NCBI GenBank assembly: GCA_020355145.1
Contig: CP070660.1
Location: 824,735 to 831,050 of the forward strand
DNA: 6,316 bases
Reading direction: 5' to 3'
Source of the DNA: Deltaproteobacteria bacterium
GTDB taxonomy: Bacteria > Desulfobacterota > DSM-4660 > Desulfatiglandales > B25-G16
Made by a program: the position numbers and the translations under genes. The notes beneath the pieces are model-generated. The model searched no databases. It saw nothing but the letters and a program-made list of their open reading frames with translations, and had not been told where the DNA came from. Positions 1 through 5,592 of this stretch are shown here, in pieces. Position 1 is the first letter of the stretch, and each line of letters begins with the position of its first letter.

Positions 1-663
1 CCTTCTTAAGAGCACATCCTCTTGCAAGAAATATCCCCGGATAACTGGGATATCGCTTTCAGGCAGTGCAAGGTTCCTCTCTGTCGACAATCTTTTCAAT
101 TCATCATCGCTCTTTATTGGAAATGTCCCAACTTGGGGTTGGTTATCCAGAGCTACTCTGGGGATAATTATGCCGATTCCCTTTTGATCATCCCATTCAT
201 CTCTTTTATATATTCGCCATTGCTGGATGATGTCATTGGCCAGTATCTCCCTTGCTATTGTCTCCACATCCGTTTCTTCAAGATCCCCCCTTATCTCGTA
301 TACCTTAGATGTGTAAACCGATTCATCTTGATTGAACTCAATACCTAAGAGATCTTCTATAGCCTCAACTGCCGTGCTACCCGCAGGATCCCTAACCCCT
401 GGCCTTAGGCCAACCCATATTATCCAGTCGAAATTGGCTGCCAGGGGAACAAAAGAGGATTCCTCGGTAACCGGGTTTGTGAATATCTCAGCCCTGATCC
501 TCTCTAACTGATCACTATTAAGATCAGCATCAATGGTTAATACCTTGATTACCTTTGTGTCAGTCACAGTTAGCCCAAAGTAGGCAGATGCCTTATGGCT
601 GATGCCCATTCCCTCAGCATCAACCAACTCAGGCCTTAATCTTATTTCCAGTCTGGCAGGCAT
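1..663 (-). CDS. purL: Phosphoribosylformylglycinamidine synthase PurL, N-terminal part (C-terminus outside window)
   Basis: The product makes formylglycinamidine ribonucleotide from FGAR, glutamine and ATP in cytosolic de novo purine synthesis. The reverse strand is open from ATG at 663-661 to the window edge (221 codons, no stop). Two stretches resemble PurS. Residues about 1-70 contain a TNPVTEES segment that matches the PurS 'NPVIE' region. Residues about 78-155 contain VGLRPGVRDPAGST, a VYTSKVYEI strand and ILANDIIQQW, which parallel PurS DPxG, VGKY and LLANPVIEDY. Residues 197-221 (NLALPESDIPVIRGYF...) look like the linker that leads into the first PurM-like domain, so the catalytic part lies to the left of the window. 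An in-frame TAA about 30 bases upstream and no other usable start fix the ATG. No Shine-Dalgarno sequence is close to it. The fused PurS-like N-terminus is typical of the large PurL of some Desulfobacterota-like bacteria; the family call is firm, the lineage is inference. Confidence 0.88.
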   Translation of the reverse strand, partial: MPARLEIRLRPELVDAEGMGISHKASAYFGLTVTDTKVIKVLTIDADLNSDQLERIRAEIFTNPVTEESSFVPLAANFDWIIWVGLRPGVRDPAGSTAVEAIEDLLGIEFNQDESVYTSKVYEIRGDLEETDVETIAREILANDIIQQWRIYKRDEWDDQKGIGIIIPRVALDNQPQVGTFPIKSDDELKRLSTERNLALPESDIPVIRGYFLQEDVLLRR

Positions 664-675
664 ATTGGCTTTTAA

Positions 676-704
676 TTTATGTTCCTTGGTTTAAGTGGTC
701 ACAA
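676..704 (-). promoter_or_regulatory. Candidate sigma70-type promoter of purL
   Basis: On the minus strand TTGTGA (704-699, 4 of 6 to TTGACA) is followed after exactly 17 bases by CATAAA (681-676, 4 of 6 to TATAAT). The -10 box ends 12 bases before the purL ATG. A start site about 7 bases downstream would give a leader of only about 5 bases, which agrees with the absence of a Shine-Dalgarno sequence. Both hexamers are weak, so chance is possible. Confidence 0.35.
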
Positions 705-721
705 GGGTATTCTTGAATTCT

Positions 722-749
722 TGGTTCACCACAGAGCTTCGTGGTTCAC
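722..749. repeat. Short direct repeat TGGTTCAC with nested inverted repeat
   Basis: TGGTTCAC occurs at 722-729 and 742-749, a 20-base period. Inside it ACCAC (728-732) and GTGGT (741-745) are inverted around an 8-base loop. The wording (ACCACAGAG, CTTCGTGGTTCAC) resembles the degenerate CACAGAG/CTTCGTGG low-complexity repeats often seen beside S23/IVP genes. That link is from memory, not demonstrated here. The rest of the 664-875 spacer shows only the purL promoter candidate and a weak GGTGG/CCACC hairpin at 815-827. Confidence 0.4.
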
Positions 750-875
750 TTTAATGCCTCCCGTAACAGTAGCCCTCATTTTAGGTTTTCAGAGATTTGG
801 AAACTGAACAAATTGGTGGTACCCACCTTTGGTTGATAATTCCAGCCTATCCTTGTTTGATTTATCTGTTATTAG

Positions 876-1325
876 TTATTCGGTTGCGCTGCTCGTTTCG
901 TCTGCCGTCACTCGGTTGCGATGCTCCTTGCGCTGGGTGAATTTGATCCAGGCAAGGGATAAGTTATACAATTGGCGACTAGCTTTATCATATGTGTCTA
1001 TCAGTTCGTTACACAGATTAATAGCAACATAGCGAGGGTAAAGGTCTCGGACTTGGCTTAGAGAAACTATGGCCTCATTTGATTCTGCCATTGCATCGTC
1101 AAGGTATTTTTGAAACCCTTTCTTCTGGTGCCTTTTAGAATGTCCTTCAGCTATCAATCTCGGAATAGCTTTGGATGAACGGCGGAGTTGATCTTTAAGA
1201 TCATATTCCTCTTCCTTTGGCAGCTTTGGCAAAATGTGTTTGAACACCCCAAGCATTGCTTTATAGGTGCCTTGATAAACATCCAAATCCTGAAAACTCT
1301 TTATTGGCTTTTTGACTTTATCCAT
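876..1325 (-). CDS. Four-helix-bundle protein of the S23 / 23S rRNA intervening-sequence (IVP) family
   Basis: This 149-residue protein has the hallmarks of the S23/IVP family (TIGR02436 type). These are FQDLDVYQ at 11-18, a conserved helix with DQLRRSSKAIPRLIAEG at 45-61, and FQKYLDDAMAESNEAIVSL at 71-89. The fold is a four-helix bundle that forms pentamers in solved relatives. The biochemical role of free-standing members is unknown; the name comes from copies inside 23S rRNA genes, and no rRNA is present here. The usual length is about 115-130 residues. The excess is the polar C-terminus (about 130-149), encoded by a 15-bp direct repeat that runs up to the stop, so the tail was probably gained from flanking repeat DNA. 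The ATG at 1325 is preceded only by a weak GAG-containing ribosome site. It lies upstream of purL on the same strand with a 212-bp gap, so co-transcription is possible but not needed. I see no frameshift. Confidence 0.85.
   Translation of the reverse strand: MDKVKKPIKSFQDLDVYQGTYKAMLGVFKHILPKLPKEEEYDLKDQLRRSSKAIPRLIAEGHSKRHQKKGFQKYLDDAMAESNEAIVSLSQVRDLYPRYVAINLCNELIDTYDKASRQLYNLSLAWIKFTQRKEHRNRVTADETSSATE
880..926. repeat. 15-bp direct repeat at the 3' end of the S23 gene (period 32)
   Basis: TCGGTTGCGCTGCTC (880-894) and TCGGTTGCGATGCTC (912-926) differ at one base and are separated by 17 bases. On the coding (minus) strand they encode residues 134-149, and the TAA stop follows at once. The repeat is more GC-rich than its surroundings, which suggests an inserted or expanded repeat unit, not conserved protein sequence. 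Confidence 0.75.
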
Positions 1326-1350
1326 AACCGCTCTACGAATCCCGATACGA

Positions 1351-1360
1351 GTTGCGCAAC
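1351..1360. repeat. Perfect 10-bp palindrome GTTGCGCAAC upstream of the S23 gene
   Basis: GTTGCGCAAC equals its own reverse complement and lies 26 bases upstream of the S23 start codon. It could be an operator half-site pair or a repeat remnant: its GTTGCGC half also occurs in the repeat at the other end of the gene (883-889). Beyond this, the 1326-1500 part of the spacer holds only a tandem 8-mer, CAAGTTTC twice at 1439-1454, with no known feature. Confidence 0.5.
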
Positions 1361-1521
1361 CCCAACCATTTGACTCAACCGAAATCTCGCCTCGTTTTGC
1401 CAGCCATTAAAGGGTCACTACCAACAAATATAAGATTACAAGTTTCCAAGTTTCTGGTTTTTATAGAATCAATAATCTATGTCTTTTGCAGGAGAAGTCA
1501 ACGAGAAATTATCCTACATAG

Positions 1522-1550
1522 TTGTCATTTGTTGCTCAAGGATATATGAT
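1522..1550 (+). promoter_or_regulatory. Sigma70-type promoter of sixA
   Basis: TTGTCA (1522-1527, 5 of 6 to consensus) and TATGAT (1545-1550, 5 of 6) are spaced by exactly 17 bases. Transcription should begin near 1557, giving a leader of about 33 bases that contains a good ribosome binding site before the sixA ATG. It is the best-looking promoter in the window. Confidence 0.7.
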
Positions 1551-1576
1551 AACTGATAATTTTCAATCTTATCCTT

Positions 1577-1584
1577 AAGGGGTG
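1577..1584 (+). promoter_or_regulatory. Shine-Dalgarno site of sixA
   Basis: AAGGGGTG lies 5 bases before the ATG at 1590 and pairs well with the anti-SD end of 16S rRNA. It fixes the sixA start and contrasts with the purL and EF-G starts, which lack any such site. Confidence 0.75.
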
Positions 1585-1589
1585 ATTAC

Positions 1590-2078
1590 ATGGAAATCTA
1601 TCTAATGCAACATGGCCCCGCCCTTCCAAAGGAGCAGGACCCTGATGAGGGTCTGAGCCCTGACGGAGAAGCGAGGATTCATGCGAGTGGAAAGGCCCTC
1701 AGGAAGATGGGGATTGGTTTTGATTTAATCCTTTCGAGCCCAAAGAAAAGATCCAGACAGACGGCTACCATTGTAGCTGAGGAAGCGGGATTTCCACCTG
1801 AAAAGATTATGGAGACAGAAAAGGTCAAGGCCATGACCCCTCCAGAGGAAACCATCAAGGCCCTATCTGAATTATCCCAGCATAAAAGGGTCCTGATAGC
1901 CGGACACCTCCCATCGGTCGCCGAGATAGCATCCTCTTTACTGACAGAAGGCCCCAAGGCAACAATAGAGTTTGAAAGGGGTGGCTGTTGTAGGATTGAT
2001 GTGGAAGGGCTTCCTACGCACTCAGGTCGCCTTAGATGGTATTTAACCCCGGAACAATTAAGATTGATAGCATCCTAA
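1590..2078 (+). CDS. sixA: Phosphohistidine phosphatase SixA-like (histidine phosphatase superfamily)
   Basis: This complete 162-residue protein matches the length and layout of SixA, which removes phosphate from histidine in phosphocarrier or phosphorelay proteins in the cytosol. Visible features are the N-terminal strand MEIYLMQHG with the phospho-acceptor His8, LSPDGEARI at 22-30, the basic LSSPKKRSRQTA at 48-59 that supplies the phosphate-binding Arg, an acidic METEKV at 74-79, and the second catalytic His106 in IAGHLPSV. The usual RHG triad is QHG here (Gln7). This variant is seen in part of the SixA family, so activity may be kept or altered. The gene is monocistronic, with its own promoter and ribosome site, and converges on dinB. 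No histidine kinase or PTS gene is in the window, so the substrate cannot be named. Confidence 0.85.
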   Translation: MEIYLMQHGPALPKEQDPDEGLSPDGEARIHASGKALRKMGIGFDLILSSPKKRSRQTATIVAEEAGFPPEKIMETEKVKAMTPPEETIKALSELSQHKRVLIAGHLPSVAEIASSLLTEGPKATIEFERGGCCRIDVEGLPTHSGRLRWYLTPEQLRLIAS

Positions 2079-2171
2079 TGGCTGTAGTGTGCGACTTTCC
2101 TTAATTTTGTTCTCCTGCACCTTAGTCCCTCGAATTTTTGGGTAATCTCAAGCCACACAGGATGTCCCGCC

Positions 2172-2202
2172 ATATTATCCAAAATTATATGTGGGATAAT
2201 AT
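2172..2202. repeat. Perfect 9-bp inverted repeat in the sixA-dinB spacer
   Basis: ATATTATCC (2172-2180) and GGATAATAT (2194-2202) are perfect inverted copies around a 13-base AT-rich loop. No T-run follows on either strand, so it is not a standard intrinsic terminator. A further ATATTAT copy follows at 2213. It may be a protein-binding site, a small hairpin, or a mini-element. Confidence 0.55.
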
Positions 2203-2231
2203 CTATCACGACATATTATTGCCATTTGTGG

Positions 2232-2256
2232 AAAAGGTTATTTATTAGACCTTTTT
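2232..2256. terminator. Possible bidirectional terminator between convergent sixA and dinB
   Basis: AAAAGGT (2232-2238) and ACCTTTT (2249-2255) form a perfect 7-bp stem with a 10-base loop, and the right arm ends in a run of five T on the plus strand; the left arm gives T's on the minus strand. Its place between two converging genes suits a two-way terminator. The stem has only three GC pairs and lies 153 bases past the sixA stop, so termination would be weak. Confidence 0.4.
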
Positions 2257-2294
2257 GTGTGTAGTATAATCATATAATTTTATCCTACACCTTA

Positions 2295-2332
2295 CCCTAG
2301 AATAGGGATTAGGGCTGCTTCCGAAAGGCCCT
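2295..2332 (-). terminator. Small hairpins directly downstream of dinB
   Basis: Read on the minus strand, just after the dinB stop, AGGGC (2332-2328) and GCCCT (2315-2311) can pair with a 12-base loop. CCCTA/TAGGG (2307-2303 and 2299-2295) follows with a 3-base loop. No T-tract follows either, so they may be transcript-end hairpins that protect the 3' end; intrinsic termination is not convincing. Confidence 0.25.
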
Positions 2333-3489
2333 CACCCTCTTCCTCTCTTAATCACCTTTCCTCCAAACCTCTCCCTGATCTCATCCATGGCCTCATCTGT
2401 CTTTCGCTCTTTTTCCTTTTTACCTCCTGCCATAAATAGAGAGGTTTGAGAGCCTTCTTTACTCCCTTCCAGGTTGGAGACAGTAACCCCTATGAGCCTG
2501 ACCTTTCTCTTTAAAGGGTAATCTTTAAGCTGCTTGATAGCAGAATCCGATATGATCTTGGTACTATCTGTAGTGTAGCGAACAGTAAGGCCTTTGCTCA
2601 TTTCAGTAAAATCATCGAGCTTTATCTTTAGGGTAATGGTCCTCCCTTTGAGCCCTTCTTTCCTCAATCTCCAGGCAACCTTATCTGCATGGGAAATTAC
2701 CCTTTCCTTTAAGATGCTAAGATCACCTGTATCTGATGATAAGGTTTCCTCTGAACTAATTGATTTGACCCCCCTATAAGGAACTACAGGAGAGTTATCC
2801 ATTCCTTTTGCAAGTTCATACAGCCTTCCCCCAAACCTTCCAAGGTCCTTCAAAAGCTGCTCCTTACTGAATCTCTTTAAATCCCCAATCGTTTTGATCC
2901 CATAATGCCTTAGACCTTTTATTGTCCTTCTTCCAACACCAGGGATCTTTTCTACAGGTAATCTGGATAAAAATTTATCCACATCATCAGCTAATATTAT
3001 CGTCAAACCATCTGGCTTGTATATATCAGATGCAACCTTGGCCAGAAACTTGTTAGGGCCGATACCTATAGAACAAGTCAGGCCTGTCTCCTTACCTATT
3101 CTGGCCTTTATATGCCTGGCTATCTCCTCAGCGTTTCCAAAAAGGGCCTCAGAACCCGTAATATCAAGATAGGCCTCATCAATAGATACCTGTTCAACAA
3201 GAGGTGTGAAATCCCTCAATATATCCATAACCTTTTTAGAGACCTCTTTGTACCTGTCCTTTTTTACGGGAAGAAAGATACCCTGTGGGCATCTTTCCTT
3301 TGCCTGGAATATAGGCATGGCAGAATGAATGCCAAATCTTCTGGCCTCATAACTGGCTGTAGAGACCACACCCCTTTTGGTGGAACCACCTACAATCACA
3401 GGTTTTCCTTTTAGAGAGGGGCTATCCAGCACCTCAATCGCTGCAAAAAAGGCATCCATATCAATATGAAGGATTGTCCTGGTCAACAA
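2332..3489 (-). CDS. dinB: DNA polymerase IV (Y-family translesion polymerase)
   Basis: This 385-residue protein synthesises DNA past lesions on the chromosome as an error-prone Y-family polymerase. Visible features, in order, are HIDMDAFFAAIE at 8-19 with metal ligand Asp10 and steric-gate Phe15, STASYEARRFGIHSAMP at 43-59, the catalytic SIDEAYLDI at 102-110 with Asp104-Glu105, GIGPNKFLAKVASD at 142-155, a helix-hairpin-helix IPGVG at 182-186 in the thumb, and the little-finger domain from about 240. QTSLF at 348-352 resembles the beta-clamp binding motif QLxLF and is followed by a basic tail of about 33 residues. The start is TTG at 3489: any later ATG would remove Asp10. A second TTG follows directly. 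An AAGG 11 bases upstream overlaps the end of the EF-G gene, whose TGA is only 6 bp away, so the two genes are almost surely one operon with translational coupling. No LexA-type operator is obvious before it. Confidence 0.93.
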   Translation of the reverse strand: MLTRTILHIDMDAFFAAIEVLDSPSLKGKPVIVGGSTKRGVVSTASYEARRFGIHSAMPIFQAKERCPQGIFLPVKKDRYKEVSKKVMDILRDFTPLVEQVSIDEAYLDITGSEALFGNAEEIARHIKARIGKETGLTCSIGIGPNKFLAKVASDIYKPDGLTIILADDVDKFLSRLPVEKIPGVGRRTIKGLRHYGIKTIGDLKRFSKEQLLKDLGRFGGRLYELAKGMDNSPVVPYRGVKSISSEETLSSDTGDLSILKERVISHADKVAWRLRKEGLKGRTITLKIKLDDFTEMSKGLTVRYTTDSTKIISDSAIKQLKDYPLKRKVRLIGVTVSNLEGSKEGSQTSLFMAGGKKEKERKTDEAMDEIRERFGGKVIKRGRG

Positions 3490-3495
3490 GAAATA

Positions 3496-5526
3496 TCAGG
3501 CCTTATCATAATGAGAAAATTGCATGGTGAAGGTAGCCCTCCCTTGAGAGGCTGAGCGTAGAGCTGTTGAATAGCCAAACATCTTAGAAAGAGGCACTAT
3601 ACCAGCCAATATCTTAACTGTTCCTTTTGTTGTAATCCGTTCAATTCTGCCACCTCTGGTATTAAGGTCACCTATTACATCGCCTACAAACTCCTCAGGA
3701 ACGATTATCTCAACCTTCATAATAGGCTCCAGAAGAAGAGGCAAGGCAAGCTCACAGGCCTCCTTAAATGCCATTGATGCAACAATCTTAAAGGAAAGCG
3801 GGGTGGATAGCGGCTCTTTTACATTGGCATCCAGAAGAATGGTCTCCACATCAATTACCGGATAACCCATCAAGACCCCACTCTCCGATGCCTCCTTTAT
3901 CCCTTCCTCTATGGAGTTTATAAACTCCTCAGTCATTAAGGGGTTTGAACAGTTGTTGACAAACCTATTTCCCTTTCCCCTCTCCATGGGTGAGACCTCT
4001 ATCTTAATGCCTGCAAAGTGCATTACGCCACCCCATTCTCTGTCAAAGACTTTCTCAATTGCTGCCTTTTTACCTATGGTCTCTCTGTAGACAACCTGCG
4101 GTTTTCCGGTATTTACATCCAGAAAAAATTCCCTTCTTAGCCTTTGGGCCAAGACCTCCAGATGAAGCTCCCCCATACCGGAGATTATCATCTGCCCAGT
4201 ATCCTCATCTAAGGTAAACTTGAATGTGGGGTCTTCATCAGCTACCTTTGTGAGAGTATCTAAAAGCCGCTCCTGATCCTTTAACTGTTTTGGCTCCACA
4301 GCCATGTACATTACTGGCTGATCAAACTCCATTGACTCAAGTAATATAGGATGAGCCTTGTCGCAAAGGGTATCTCCGGTAGTGGCCTCTCTTAAACCCA
4401 TAACAGCGATAATGTCACCACTTACAGCCTGATCTATTCTCTCCCTTTTGTTTGCATGCATCCTCATTACCCTGGCTACCCTCTCTGTGACATCTCTTGT
4501 GCTATTATAGACTACGGAGCCCTGTCTCATTATTCCAGAGTAGACCCTGAGATATGTCATCCTTCTTCCCTGATCCATTGCCACCTTAAAGGCCAGGGAA
4601 GAGAGAGATTCCTTTAAGTTTGCAGACCTGGACTCAGGCTTTTTTGTCTTCGGATTGATACCGGTTACTGGTGGAACATCAAGTGGTGAGGGAAGAAATT
4701 CAACTATTCCATCCAAAAGGGGCTGTATCCCTTTATTTCTCAATGCTGCGCCACAGAAGATGGGAACAAGGCTGAGCTTTACGGTGGCCTGCCTAATTGC
4801 ATTTTTGATTGACTGCACATCTATCTCCTCTTCAGATAGATATTTCTCCATTATCCTATCGTCATTCTCAGCTAACAGTTCCAGTATTCTCTCCCTATGC
4901 CTTATAGCCTCTTTTACATAGTCCTTTGGGATAGCTGCCTTCTGAAAAGAGGCACCGAGATCATCCGCACTCCAGACAATGGCCTTCATCTCCATCAGGT
5001 CAATTACACCCTGAAACCCCTCTTCCAGTCCCCACGGTAGCTGAAGGATCAATGGAGTGGCACCAAGCCTTTCCCTTATCATTCTTACAGCACCATAAAA
5101 ATTGGCTCCAGGCCTATCCAGCTTATTTACAAATGCTATTTTGGGAACCCCGTACCTATCTGCCTGATGCCATACCGTCTCTGACTGAGGTTCCACACCT
5201 CCTACTGCACAAAATACCCCTATTGCCCCATCCAAAATCCTCAAGGATCTCTCAACCTCAATAGTAAAATCCACATGTCCTGGTGTATCTATGATGTTTA
5301 TCGTGTGCCCAAGCCATGTGCAGGTGGTGACAGCAGATGTTATTGTTATGCCCCTCTCCTGTTCCTCAGGCATCCAGTCCATGATAGCCTCCCCATCATG
5401 AACCTCGCCGATCTTGTGAGACCTACCGGTGTAAAAGAGTACCCTCTCTGTTATGGTGGTCTTACCAGCATCTATATGGGCTATGATACCTATATTGCGT
5501 GTTTTCTTAAGTTGCTGCATTGACAT
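3496..5526 (-). CDS. fusA: Elongation factor G paralogue (fusA-like translational GTPase)
   Basis: This 676-residue protein is a complete ribosome-bound GTPase, slightly shorter than standard EF-G (about 690-704). The G domain shows the P-loop AHIDAGKTT at 16-24, switch I ERGITIT at 57-63, DTPGH at 80-84 with catalytic His84, and NKLD at 134-137. Domain II starts near 308, domain III contains GMGELHLEVL at 450-459, domain IV spans about 475-600, and domain V has VGDVIGDLN at 614-622. The domain IV tip is unusual: the normal GGRGQYGH loop is replaced near 499-507, the tip His (E. coli His583) aligns with Lys570, and the VDSSE motif is lost. RR in the domain V LNxRRG motif is RG. It is not in an rpsL-rpsG-fusA-tuf cluster. 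Together this suggests a second EF-G (spd/EF-G2 type), perhaps in ribosome recycling. ATG at 5526 is fixed by an in-frame TGA 9 bases upstream. There is no Shine-Dalgarno site. Confidence 0.9.
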   Translation of the reverse strand: MSMQQLKKTRNIGIIAHIDAGKTTITERVLFYTGRSHKIGEVHDGEAIMDWMPEEQERGITITSAVTTCTWLGHTINIIDTPGHVDFTIEVERSLRILDGAIGVFCAVGGVEPQSETVWHQADRYGVPKIAFVNKLDRPGANFYGAVRMIRERLGATPLILQLPWGLEEGFQGVIDLMEMKAIVWSADDLGASFQKAAIPKDYVKEAIRHRERILELLAENDDRIMEKYLSEEEIDVQSIKNAIRQATVKLSLVPIFCGAALRNKGIQPLLDGIVEFLPSPLDVPPVTGINPKTKKPESRSANLKESLSSLAFKVAMDQGRRMTYLRVYSGIMRQGSVVYNSTRDVTERVARVMRMHANKRERIDQAVSGDIIAVMGLREATTGDTLCDKAHPILLESMEFDQPVMYMAVEPKQLKDQERLLDTLTKVADEDPTFKFTLDEDTGQMIISGMGELHLEVLAQRLRREFFLDVNTGKPQVVYRETIGKKAAIEKVFDREWGGVMHFAGIKIEVSPMERGKGNRFVNNCSNPLMTEEFINSIEEGIKEASESGVLMGYPVIDVETILLDANVKEPLSTPLSFKIVASMAFKEACELALPLLLEPIMKVEIIVPEEFVGDVIGDLNTRGGRIERITTKGTVKILAGIVPLSKMFGYSTALRSASQGRATFTMQFSHYDKA

Positions 5527-5534
5527 AGGGAATC

Positions 5535-5563
5535 AATCTAAGGTATCTTTCAAACAGTGTCAA
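5535..5563 (-). promoter_or_regulatory. Sigma70-type promoter of the EF-G-dinB operon, probably leaderless
   Basis: On the minus strand a perfect TTGACA (5563-5558) is followed after exactly 17 bases by TAGATT (5540-5535, 4 of 6 to TATAAT). Only 8 bases separate the -10 box from the ATG at 5526, so the transcript should begin on or within about three bases of the start codon. This agrees with the lack of a ribosome binding site. Confidence 0.65.
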
Positions 5564-5592
5564 GGTAGTATACGAACAACGCGGACAAAAGA

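Noticed and set aside
22..348. Plus-strand open frame over the left end
   Set aside because: It lies opposite the PurL reading frame, which has clear family similarity, and its translation resembles nothing known.
815..827. GGTGG/CCACC hairpin as terminator of the S23 gene
   Set aside because: It has a 5-bp stem with a 3-base loop and only AATTT after it on the minus strand, so it is too weak to call.
876..1325. Diversity-generating retroelement, because Avd proteins share the four-helix-bundle fold with S23
   Set aside because: There is no reverse transcriptase, no template/variable repeat pair with A-specific changes and no variable target gene in the window; the sequence fits plain S23 better.
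876..1325. Intervening sequence of a 23S rRNA gene
   Set aside because: No rRNA sequence flanks the S23 gene; the neighbours are purL and sixA.
1679..1957. Minus-strand frame of 92 codons inside sixA
   Set aside because: The plus strand has promoter, ribosome site and SixA motifs; the antisense has none.
2265..2270. Perfect TATAAT on the plus strand
   Set aside because: The matching -35 position (TTATTA) is poor, and the only thing downstream is the 3' end of dinB on the other strand; an AT-rich spacer explains it.
3112..3414. Plus-strand frame of 100 codons inside dinB
   Set aside because: It is a shadow of the well-conserved Pol IV palm domain.
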